Part shown: piece after piece, positions 49,501-60,900 of the stretch
Layout: each line of letters starts with the position of its first letter
How positions within the stretch are numbered: position 1 is the first letter of the stretch
Assembly (NCBI GenBank): GCA_013365325.1
Contig: JABVXV010000289.1
Coordinates: 16,475 to 80,474, forward strand
Length of the DNA stretch: 64,000 nt
Direction of reading: 5' to 3'
From: Dipetalonema caudispina
Lineage: Eukaryota; Nematoda; Chromadorea; Rhabditida; Onchocercidae
The notes under the pieces: model-generated
The model's input: the letters and a program-made list of their open reading frames with translations, nothing else
The model's database searches: none
What the model was told of the DNA's origin: nothing
Program-made: the position numbers and the translations under genes

Positions 49501-52500
49501 CATACCTTTCATAGTTTCGCTTGTTTCAAAGATCATTTGTTCATATTTTTTGCAAATTTCGTACTGTTTCGTCGTTAACTCTGACAGAATCTTCTGCAAT
49601 TTCTCCGTACCTAAGTATACTGAAACAAAAAAAAAAAAAGAATGATTGGATTAATTAAATCGAAAATAAAATTGGTTAACCCATCAAATGAAATTGTGAC
49701 TTGATATGAATTACTATGATACACAATACTTAATGAATTTTGATTATTCCAATATACTAAATTAAAACTCCTATGGGTTTTTTTTATCTATTTATTAAAT
49801 TTCATAGCTTTATTAAACTAAAAGTTGTGTGGTTTTTTCTTTCATTTAGTTAATTTTATAACTTTATACGTCTAATGATATTTGAATCTCTTTTGTAATT
49901 TTTACTGATATCTTGACATTTATAATTAAAATATTATTCATTTTGGAATCTTTACAAAGATTTTCTGAACAATCGTACTTTTTTCATACTGAGAAATTTT
50001 GGAAATTTACAAAATTTATGCATTGGTTATAAATGTAAAAGAGAAAAATTACATTAATTGTTAATGAATTTTGCACTGAAATTCCATTTCAAATTCTTTT
50101 TATCTTGCTTATTTTAAAAATATTGTAGGTTAATTAGTTAAATCAATGCAGTATGCAATATAACAATTATTTATCATTCTCTAATTACTATAACAAACCA
50201 TCGAAGTGAGCAAGTAGATGAATGATTTTTTCATGCCTTTCCGGTGAAATTGTATGCATCATTTCGACTAAATTACTGATCAAAAATTTCCAATTTTGGT
50301 TGACACATTCTGTTATCATAAGATTTGGAATTTCCCTCAATGCTTCATCTTTGATTTGTGCATCGTTTCCATCGTTCGATAGGAAATTTACTATCACTTT
50401 CTGCAAAAAAAAAAAAAATTGTCGAATTATTGGCATTTCTGATACGAATAATCTTTTGCTGCTATAATAATATTTTCTTGGACAAGTAACAGGTAATCGA
50501 ATCAAAAGAATGCTGAAAACTTTTTTTTTTTACAAATAAATTCTTTAAATCAGAAATTTTGGAATCATTAAAAACAAAATTTCATATTTTCTAATTCATC
50601 GGAACAATCGCCAATGTTTCCTAATTTTTCCTGATATCTTCAATCTATGAATTTCAGGAAACTTCTCATTTTACATATTCACTCGATTTTGAAATATTAA
50701 TATTACATAAACTTATCGACATCCTTAAAAGTAATTCTTGTAGAAAAAAAAATTTTTTTTTTACCTGAACAATGTTTAAAGCATCAGGTTGCAATTTTAG
50801 ATAAGCTGTAAGCATTTGATTTGTTATCCGACGTATTGTTATCTTTGGACTACCCAATTTGGTCACAATCGATGGCAATAAATATGTTACACACCATTCC
50901 ATATACTACAAAATTTCAGTTTACTCACAATTGTCAAGCAAAAATGTATGTTTGAAATTCAAAATTTCTATTTAAAAAATTGCCATCATTTTTTAACTCA
51001 ACAGATTGATGAAAATGTTGGCATATATAAATTACCGTTATAAAAATTGTTCATACAATCATTTGATCAGAAGTAAACAGTGCAAGTGGAACTAATCATT
51101 TTTAAATTTTCATTACCGTCAAATTGATTATTTAATTTGAGGGATGTCCGATAAATGAGTATGCATTTGATCAAATAGCAATAGGACTAAAGTTTTTTAT
51201 GGAAAATCAAAAGTATGGATTAAAACATTAGGTAGGCTTAGTTGAGATTATTGCTAAACTTAATTTATAAGATCAAAGTTTGTTTGCACATAAATTAAAA
51301 GTGAATTCATAAGGTTAGCACTAAACTTTAGGCAGCATAATTGTTGTTAAACTTAAATTATAACATCTCAGATGTTTACTAATAAATTAAAAGTGAATTC
51401 ATAGAGAAAATTAGGAAAGGTTAATTCAGTTTATTACTAAGGTTGATCTAACTAATGGAAAAAAAAGAAATATTTTTGTTAATTTTGGTAGAAAAAAAAA
51501 ACATTTCATTAGAAGAAGAATATATTTCTTTCATCCAATTCTTCCTTCCTATCATTTCAAATTATTTTAAGCTGAAAATGAATAAAATTTTTAAATTGTA
51601 GTTTGAAACAAAATGTAAAAATTTTTTTTGCAAATGTCGTGTAATAAGTTTAGTGAGTTTAGTGTGTCCGCACTTTTCACGTTGAAAATATTAGGAAATT
51701 ATTCACATATAGAAATCAATTATATCATATTGTTTTATTTGGTTTTATTTGTCTAAAACTTAAAAAAGCTGTTATCTTACTTTTGGCTTAGAATGTTTGT
51801 TTTGCTGAAGGTTTCAAAATTCACCTGAACAATCAAATGAAAAGTTTGTTAATTAATTTAAGTGTCTGCTTAAATTAACTCTTTTAGAAATCTTTTTTTT
51901 TTGTTGTTGTTGACTTTCGAACTATTTTCTATTTACTTAAGGGGTTTTTTCTACTTTTGCACTATTCATTTCTTAATAATTAAACTGATCGACAATGAAA
52001 TTAGGTAGTAGTCACAAAATAAAAAGTGAATTTTTAAATGCGACAAATAAGCAGAAGTGAAATTTGCTAGAACTGAATTTGGTACTTATTACAAATATAG
52101 TTAAAATTGAAAAATCCAAATTTTTTTTGTGAAAGACCAAAAAAGGAAATTATTAGATTGCAGACAAAATTTTGCAGCTATGATTAATAAACTTCTTGCT
52201 TATATTTACCTGCTTGCTTACCTTTAAAATTAATTATTGAGAAAGTGTAACTTACATTTCCAAAAGTAGGTAATGCATCGTGCAAAAATTTGATGCATTG
52301 ATGCTGCACTTCCCAACGATCATCCATTAAAAGACGCTCGAATTGTTTGAATAAATCACCTTTTTTGACAAATTTTGAGAACCATTGTGGATCATGTTTT
52401 ACCCATACCGTTAAACGACTTATTGTCTGAAAGCATTTTCTTAGTTGAATCCCGGATCTCTTAGTTAAATTCCGGATTTCTGTCCCTTACTGTAAATCAC

Positions 52501-52980
52501 GACTCTGATACCTTAGGAAATTCGAAATTTTTGAAAAATTTGAGAAGTTTCATTTTTTGTTAAACTATTGAAAATTTTGAAGATAAAATTAGAAAGAATT
52601 TTCTAGTTTTCGTGCTTTTTTTGTTGCATCTTTTCCTATTTCTCTTTTTTTATTTTTTAATATTTTCTAGGCTTAGCAAAGATAAGTATTATTTGTTTTG
52701 ATGCTTCGAAAATAGTTTTTGAAAGAGTTTTTGATTGCAATTTTTTGAATTTGATGGGAACAAATTAAATGCCTATACAGATATTTAAATATTATATTTA
52801 ATTCTCCGTAATTTTCAAAAACTTTCCAGAATTCTGTCAATTATTTTGCGAAATAGGTACTTACTTGTAAGCGAACATCAAAATCGACACTACGTAAAAA
52901 TTCGATAATATCTTCATCAGGTGGTAATAGTGGTGTCATATTGCGATCTGGCACTAACGACGTTAACATTTCCAAATTAT
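38958..52980 (-). CDS. che-12: CHE-12 / TOGARAM1 (crescerin), TOG-array ciliary microtubule regulator
   Basis: Crescerins carry four TOG domains that bind tubulin and control ciliary axoneme length (family knowledge). Twenty-seven exons join in phase to about 1,345 residues: 52865-52980, 52256-52426, 50765-50905, 50199-50400, 49497-49619, 49089-49228, 48751-48936, 48236-48400, 47761-47873, 47169-47295, 46435-46613, 46140-46320, 45714-45771, 45468-45505, 44967-45148, 44373-44500, 43882-43997, 43328-43536, 42915-43119, 42335-42474, 41602-41791, 41084-41176, 40734-40894, 40233-40445, 39803-39939, 39485-39571, 38958-39196. Landmarks are DDLNFKVVALCLDVLRL, ADQKRRVRLAAFELFAVFA, ILPKIRPDGLIEYAIPFG and ECKNLRSTVSRTAI. 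The first listed exon starts in the middle of a codon behind TTTAAG, so either a leader is spliced on just before ATG or a further 5' exon exists (see 54394-54523). This exon is partly duplicated across the N gap. Confidence 0.9.
43882..47295 (-). other. CHE-12 central linker exons
   Basis: Exons 47169-47295 and 46435-46613 finish the TOG2-proximal block (ARAYGLL..., EYAIPFGTD), which is conserved with vertebrate TOGARAM1. After that, exons 46140-46320 to 43882-43997 encode a low-complexity Ser/Asn/Lys-rich linker with short exons of 58 and 38 bases and basic patches. Exon 44967-45148 contains a tandem 12-base duplication giving HSVAHSV. Linker length and sequence vary freely among family members. 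Confidence 0.75.
47761..52980 (-). other. CHE-12 N-terminal TOG domains 1 and 2
   Basis: Exons from 52980 to 50199 encode HEAT-like helical pairs of the first TOG domain (VDFDVRLQTISRLTVWVKHD, DRWEVQHQCIKFLHDALP, GSPKITIRRITNQML). Exons from 49619 to 47761 encode the second, with the intra-HEAT loop basic and hydrophobic residues used for tubulin contact in this fold (LNFKVVALCLDVL, KSAIKQQIMAICMI, ADQKRRVR). The intron 50906-52255 is the longest in the gene and contains a diverged tandem duplication. Confidence 0.8.
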
Positions 52981-53240
52981 CTTAAAGAAGATTTGAAAAA
53001 TTTAACATTGAATTTATTTNNNNNNNNNNNNNNNNNNNNNNNNNNNNNNNNNNNNNNNNNNNNNNNNNNNNNNNNNNNNNNNNNNNNNNNNNNNNNNNNN
53101 NNNNNNNNNNNNNNNNNNNAATTCGATAATATCTTCATCAGGTGGTAATAGTGGTGTCATATTGCGATCTGGCACTAACGACGTTAACATTTCCAAATTA
53201 TCTTAAAGAAGATTTGAAAAATTTAACATTGAATTTATTT
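52899..53240. repeat. Exact 121-bp direct repeat flanking a 100-N assembly gap
   Basis: Bases 52899-53019 are followed by exactly 100 N (53020-53119). Bases 53120-53240 then repeat the first 121 bases identically, after which unique sequence continues. A 100-N run is a conventional placeholder for a gap of unknown size. The repeat is the end of the left contig and the start of the right contig, so a single copy is the likely true state. The repeated stretch includes most of the first che-12 exon listed here. Confidence 0.95.
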
Positions 53241-54225
53241 AGATACTTATCGAAGTTCAAAACAGGATAAGATATGATAGAAGATAATTGACATTGAAAA
53301 AGGAAATGCATTAATCGCTTATGAAAATAATATCTTTAAAATATTCTGTACTTCTGTAATTTGCTTGATCTCAATGACTTGCTGAAATTTTATGCAATTT
53401 TAACAGGTCAGGAAAATATCAATTTAAGTGAAAGTTGCCAAAAATCTATTTAGCCTTTCAAATATTATCCATAAAAGGAAAAGTTAGCATAATTCATCAT
53501 ACTATTGAGACTAATGAAATGATGAAAAGTGAAATTATCAAATTGAAGTTGAAAAAAAAAAAATTCTTACCCACAAAACGACAGATAACAAATATATTTT
53601 ATTAAATATATTTGAAGAAGCACTTAAAACTTTCACTGCGATGATTTGCTGTTTTTTTTATTTGATTGCTCTATCGTAACATTTGTTGATTTTATTTCTT
53701 AATGGGTAAAGCTATCGATGCATTCTGAAATTAAAAATTAAAAAAAAATATTTTCGAAATTATCACTGATTATAATGATTGCATAGAAAAAATCATTTGT
53801 TTTTCTTTTTTTTATCTCCCCCCCTCCCTTCCAACGGTTTCATTAGACAGGTCTAACTGATTGTTTCATCTGATCCATAAATTATCACATAATATTACCA
53901 TGACATAACCATAACATACATATATATTACTCAAAGATTATATCGCTATAATAATATATAATCAAGTATTTCATTTGCAATAAACTACAATTCTAATATC
54001 GTTTCATAATGTTTCATTTTTCATATTTCGATCCATTTTGCATAAATACTTACATGCGAAAGAAATAAATTATGATAAGAAAAAGAGAAGAATAGAATGG
54101 ATTTGAAACAAAATAATATCGAGAAGTGTGAAATTTCTTAATTGTAGTTAATGAAATTATCGAGAAAACCAATTGCATTTGCATTTATAATTTAGTCATT
54201 GCTTAAATCGGGAATGAATTGATTT

Positions 54226-54293
54226 AATAGTATAGATATAGATATAGGTATAGGTGATATGATAGATTTACATATCTATATATATATATATTT
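54226..54293. repeat. TATAGA / (TA)n microsatellite
   Basis: Tandem TATAGA units (54232-54256) with one variant and then a short (TA)n run near 54276-54292. A similar TATAGA tract occurs in an rpm-1 intron at about 8205-8240, suggesting this motif is common in the genome. Confidence 0.7.
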
Positions 54294-54393
54294 ACCTGAG
54301 AATGAATTGATACATATACAATTTATTGAATATATTTGAAATATGTATAGAAATGAAGGCATATGAAAGGAATTATTTTCTCAACTAAACTAC

Positions 54394-54523
54394 CATATAA
54401 GAAAGGTAAGTGATAGGAAGGTAGATGAAATAGAGGTGGAATGAGATAGCTTGATTTATCTGTCACCAGGGTAACCGAGAATAATCGACGGTCACAATCG
54501 TTGCAGCTTAATGAAATATCCAT
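54394..54523 (-). CDS. che-12: Candidate 5' first coding exon of che-12
   Basis: An open frame from ATG at 54523 encodes 43 residues (MDISLSCNDCDRRLFSVTL at its start) and ends at a possible donor TATG-GTAGTT in phase 1. That is the phase needed by the che-12 exon at 52980, which begins with the last two bases of a codon. The local GC content is slightly higher than its surroundings. Against it: the intron would be about 1.4 kb and cross the assembly gap, the donor is not strong, and the sequence has no recognised homology. It could be chance. Confidence 0.3.
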
Positions 54524-57500
54524 AGCATTTTTACTGTCTCATGCATCCTATTATAATATCAAAAATTTCTACCTAATTATTAATAGGTAATAGAATGGAA
54601 TAGAATAAATATCTATATTGTTGAAAAAAAATTTTTTTTTTTCATAGCTTAAATTAAAGATTTTAAATTTTTCAAAAATATTTACAAATTTTTTCGAAAT
54701 AAAAAACTTTTAATCTAAATAGATAAATTTTTTAATATTATTTTACATAAAATAATACAGAAAAAAATAATGCAATCATCTGACAATATTTCTATATAAT
54801 ATATAATATCATATCATTTACTTTTGACGTACTTACATCACGTACAGAATGTAATTGCAAAATGGTGCAGTTTATAGTTAGCAACAAATCAATTCAGATA
54901 AATTAGAAGATACTAGCATCTGTTGATACTTTGATAGATTTTTTAGCTACTATCATTTATGAATTATTTAGAAATAGTTGAATTTAAATTTAAATGTTTG
55001 ATTCAACAAAGGTATCGAAGTTTTTATTAGCGCAAACATCATTTGCGCTTCCACAAATCCTCAGATGATCAATACGAAACTGTATGATTTCCAAGAAATT
55101 ATAATTTGGCTTATATTATTTGTCAGATTTAAGGAGTCGTAAATTGAACTTCTTACTCTGAGAGCAAAACTTTCATAGAATCAAACATCATTTTGTAGCA
55201 ATCATTAAAGATTTGCAAAAATTTTTAAAAATAATTTCCAGATAATGTGTCAAATAGCGAATTCATTAATTGCTTTTTAACAATTAATCTTTTCATTTTT
55301 TCAAGCCATACTAAATGGTACTTTGATGATATATTTGTTTAAGTTATTTACGTTTCAAAAATTTTTCCTTTTATTTTTACCTGCTTTAAAAATATTGATT
55401 GAAATTTCAAAATCTGCTAGGCAGTGACAGTCGTTATAAATGTTGCGAAATGGTCATTTCGATTAACCACTCGGAAGTTGCGAAAAATGTTGTTGATCTT
55501 CTGCGAATGATCCAATACAGAGTATCGGAAATGGTATCATATTAATTATTTTATCACGAAAGAAGTCATCCATCTCATCATTGAATTTCGTATCGAATAC
55601 CTATCCTTCCTCTCTCCCCATATCCTTTCTACCTTTTCCCACACAATGTGACCTAAATTTGAATTTCTATGATGAGAATAATTGATAACAACGGTGATAA
55701 TGCTGTTGGTATTTTCTAAATTTCCTTATTTACATGCGGTTTTCGTGTTGATCCATTTAAATCATTTTTCTTTTTTGTATTAAATTCTGATTCTATGATC
55801 TTTATTGGGAATTTTTTATAAATATTTTTGACAAATAATATTTTGGATAATGCTATCTCAGTCATATTGACCTTCTATCAAAAAATTTAAAGTAGAATAA
55901 TACCTAAAGTTTCTATAATATTCCGGCTACTCATTCATGTCACGTAAAGTCCTATCAAACTTTACGCTACGTTAACTATGTAAATAAAATACAACTTGTT
56001 TAGGTTATTAGTTTAGTCTTCGAAAATAAAATTATCGCTTATTGGCAATCATTGACAATTAATTTCAACATAGTTTTTTTTTTAAATTTCATTTTTGAAA
56101 CTTTTTCTCACGAAATGTTAAGAAATTATGCAAATTTTTTCTCACGAAATGCTAACAATGTAAATTTTATCGCATTTTACTTAAAATTTCACAGACAAAC
56201 TTTGCATTTTAAAACTTTTTTCTCTTCATGTCATTTTAACAATGATTAATTTCCTTTACGTCATTACGACAATGACTAATTTTTTTGTCTTTTTTTTTTC
56301 TTTCATTTGCTGTTAACATTAAATTAACGAAATACTCATTTAATTACTCGTTCGATAACATTTAAATTCATGAAATGTTTAACAACATACTTTATTACGT
56401 CTAATTTATTTCGTTAACATTTTAGATTATTTCAGAAAATAGTTATCTATCATTTGTGCTACGTTATTGCAAAAAATGATCGCAAGAGTTTTTTGAAATG
56501 ATTGATAGGAAAAAAAAAGAAAGAAATTGAAAAGAACAATTTCGCCGAATAATTTTCTATTGTTACACATAAAAATATCAATCATTTAAACTTATCATTA
56601 TATTATCTGTTAATTGATAAATCAATCATTCTATCAATTACATTTTATAATTTATTATACAATCAAAAAAAATTGCCAATAATTCAATTGTTTGCAACTG
56701 ATAATTTGATAAGGGAACAATAATGGTTGGCAAATTATTTTGATAAGCAATTTGAAAACATTTTAAAGTTTACAAATGCATCATTGATCCTTATTGGTTG
56801 TTGTGCTCACAATTTATCAAACATAAATAGGCACAGACACGGACAGACACAGACAGACACTTGCACACACCTAATCCATTATCTGCCTTTGATATTGTTA
56901 GCTGTTGGTGAATCCCTGAAGTGCTTCAGTACTATCACCATTATCATCATTCAACATTGCCATTGCAAAAAATATCACATTTTCAAAATTTCACCATCTT
57001 TAGCTTATTTCTGAATTATTCGTACATTTTACAATTTTGTTAATGATTAAAACTTAAAATGTATGCCTATTTGCTATATATTTCTTACTTTATTCCTTCA
57101 AATATTTAATCAATTAATTGTTTAACTATTTAATTGGTTTTTTTCCATTATTAAATTACTGCTATTCATATATTGATTCAATAGTTAGGAATAGCTACAA
57201 TTGCAATTAAGCTAAATCATTGTTGCACCAAAGTTAATGAATTTAAATTTTGTTTGTACTTTAAATTTGAAATTAATTCGTTGAATTGTATTGAAAATAT
57301 TCTGAAATTAATTTTTAAGTCAAAATTTTTTTCATTTTTTTTTTTTTTTTGCACTAAAATCTTTTGCTATTTAAAAAGAAAATTTTTTACAATGATTTTT
57401 GTTTCCCCATGAGAAAATGAATGATCGATTAAATGATTACTTTTTTTTCTTTGTTTTCCATTTTTAGCAATACAATCCTATTTTAATATTCTTACACAAA

Positions 57501-57872
57501 ATGAAAAAAAAAAAACGGAAAAGGAACTTTACAAAAAAAAAAAAAACTATTTTCTTTTAAAATGCCATGAAATTCTGCAAAAAATTCAATGTTCGAAGAA
57601 AATTACAACTTTTCCATTTTCATTTTCATTCTGAATTCGGAATATCATTAAAATTAAGTGTCTTTATGAGATTGATGAAAATTTTTGCAATGTATTTATG
57701 CCAGCAACAAAATTTAGTCAACATTTTAGCATCATGTATATATTTTTCCTTTTAAATTTAAATTTTATATTCTAAATTAGAGTATCTGATATTTACTGAA
57801 TAATCCTTTTGGGATGCTTTCTTAATGGTATTTCTTTCTAAATTTATATTTTTTCAAATTTATTAAATTAAC

Positions 57873-57915
57873 AGGAGGAGGAGAGAGGGGGGGGGGAAAA
57901 AAAAAGAAAAATATA
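57873..57915. repeat. Polypurine tract with a run of 10 G
   Basis: A run of GGA units followed by GAGAGA, ten consecutive G (57887-57896) and nine A forms about 40 bases of pure purine on the plus strand. Such a G-run is rare in this AT-rich sequence. It could form triplex or G-rich structures, or reflect an assembly or sequencing problem. Confidence 0.8.
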
Positions 57916-60900
57916 CCAAAAAGTTCTTCGAAATGTTTATAGTTTATAAATTTGTGAAGTTAGCAAATAAGAATTAATTTTGCATTCAGTTTAGTTACTT
58001 ACACTTATTACAATTTCAAGCGCAAACTTAGTGAGCCATGCCTAAGTGTAATATTGAAGCGGAAAATACCAAATATTTTGATGCCAATCCTCTAAGCAAA
58101 AAGTCGCGTTAAAAAAGTAATAACTTTACTTTTGCTTTTATGTTATCATCCATTTATCATATTTCTTTAAATGAATAATAGAATTATTTGTGACTTTTTT
58201 TTTTCCCATCGAATTCCGGAGACATTATTTGATCGAGATTGATGAAATATCGGAATCATCAACAAGTAAATCTCTCTGATAATATGTATACTTGCTTCTT
58301 CAAGTAATACATGTAACTATTTCTTCGTGTAAGTTGCATGCTTCATTCATTGCAAATCTATAATCATTTAGCTTCATGAAAAAATTTATTTTTGTAATAA
58401 ATGATAAAATTGTAGAAAAGTGAGAAATAAAAAAAAAAAAAAAAAAACTAAATGACATCAATAATTTCCATCCTAAAAGGTATATACATTTAAAGTTTGT
58501 TGAAAGTAGTAGCATTTCCAATGAGATCATAATTTCAATGCTTAAATTTGTATCCATTAAGTAAGACAACAGGTGCTGAAAAAATTAATTGGCATATGTA
58601 AGGAAAGATATTGAGAAAAATAGAAGAGTTATTGAAGAAAGTGTAATAGCAATTAGTAAATGAGTTAAGCAAATAAGCAGTTAATTAGCATGTTAGATCT
58701 ATATTGATGAAAATGAATAAAAATTCCATTTTGTTGCATACTCTTTTAATAAAATTTGAGAAAAGACTGACGTCTATTATTATTTCTTTGACACATATAT
58801 ACGCATTCTTTGTTTTGCATTTGTAACTTATCATATCAGTATTAAGTGATAGAAGTTATTGATTTCTTTGAAATGCTTTAAAAATAAAGAAAAACATATG
58901 CAGATGAATGATACTGGCAAGAAAGATTTTCGGAAGTAAAAATTCTAGCATAAGGCGATTTTTTCATTTGGTTTTTGATAAATGAATGGAAGTTTTATCA
59001 TTTGAATCATTTGTTTTCCAAAAAGATTTTTTCAAATTTTATTACATTAGCAATTTTTAGTTAATAATTAGTTTCTCATTAATATTGCTATATATATTTT
59101 ATACTTGTAAAATTTCGAAGTTCGAAAACTTTGCAACAAATCATTTTAAGAACCCTTTTTTTTTTTTTTTTTTGTAACGCAAAGTTATATGACACTTAAG
59201 AATTCTCATTCAAGTGAAAAATTCTTTTTTATATCGTATTTGGTTAGAGCGATTCTTTTTCATATAAAAAAGGAAAAAAAAAACTTTAAAGCTGGAATTT
59301 TTTTTTTTGCTAATCAAAGAAAAGTAAAGAAAAGAAAAGAAAGGAAGGAATTGTAAATTGCCTTCTAAAAGTCGAAAAATTGTTTCAAAAATTGAAAATC
59401 AGTTTTTAATGGAAAAAAAATAAGCGAATTTGTGAAGCAGCTGACTGTTATTTTAACTTATTTTTCCACTCATTCATTTTGTTTTGCCACTTCATACAGG
59501 AAAATATTTCGAAAATTTTATTTATTTTTTTCTTAGGATTAAAATTCGGATTAAGGTATTATTTTGCATGGAGAACGCATGCAAGTTTTTTTGCAACAAT
59601 AAGTAGATTCAAAGAAGGAATGAAAATGTACAAAATTGAATTTATCTTGTCTTTTTTTACTTTTTTTTTTCTTTCAAATATTCAAATTTATGTTCTATCA
59701 AATGATTTTAACAAATGCTTATCTAATATTTAATTTGTATTTTCTCAATATAGCGAATCAAATTCTGAAGATAACATTGAAGATTTATTCTTCTCAAAAC
59801 TTCCTTAATTCTTTTCTTCATTCCGAATTTCAGAAATAAATGCTTCAGCAATTACACAATCAATTCTTCTTAGCGGAAGAAAAGTCCGGAAAAGACTCCC
59901 ACCGTAATTTTCCGTTTCCATTTCTTAAAAAAAAAAAACAGTCTTCAGCATGTTTGCTTTTATGGAATAAATAGTATTTCTGTCAAAGAACAAATTTACT
60001 ATTAAATTAAAAAAAAAAAAAAAAAAAACGATAAATTAACTTTTTTATCGTCCTCTTTCTCAATTCTTTTAATATTTCGATTCAGTTGAAATGATTTTCA
60101 TCAGATGAATGAGATCATTTTTCTGCCTTTTTCATTTTTAGGCCCGTCACATGTCATCAGTTTTATCCTTGTAGAATATTTATATATGAAATATTATCAT
60201 ATTGTTAACAAATTTCTTTGTGCTATACGATAATTTTCTTGCAAAATCATACTTTGTTTATTATTTTCAATAACATTTAATGCAAATTTTTCGCGTAGTT
60301 TTTTTTTTTTTTTTTTTTGTTAGCATTTCTAAACGTAATGTTTTATCGTTTAAATTTTCTAAATTTAATGCTTTTATTAACATTATTGAATTTAAAATTT
60401 CAACATGATACGTTCACCATTCAATTTTTCACGTACTTCTTCTTTCTTTCTATTTTTGTATTATTTTTAAGCAAAAATTTCTTCCTTTTTCAAGTGATAT
60501 AGTATTAGGATATTCGCAAAATTATTATTTCTTCGATTTGGTTGAATATCTGATATTAGTGGAATTTGTTATATGCATCAGATGTTGCAGAATTAAATAA
60601 CTACTGATCAATTATCAACTGATGAACGAATAAATGAACGTTTGCTAAAAAATTTGCTTGTCATTGTCATTAAATTCGTTTAGCATTTTTTATAATACAA
60701 GGATAAGGTATATTGTAAAGCAATAAATTCAATATAAATGCAAACAGTTTAAGTTTTTGCAAATTAGTTAGAAATTTTACCGAACAATTTGAACCAAAAA
60801 TAATTTTTTTCTCTGATCCACTTTTTCTCTCTTTTTTTTTCATCATTATAATTGAAATTATTCTTTTTTTCCTTTTGTTTTCAACTGATATAAAAATTTA

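Noticed and set aside
56727..57014. 95-codon plus-strand open frame in the right-hand desert
   Set aside because: It has no motif, no splice context and a low-complexity HRHGQTQTDT stretch from an ACAGACAC repeat.
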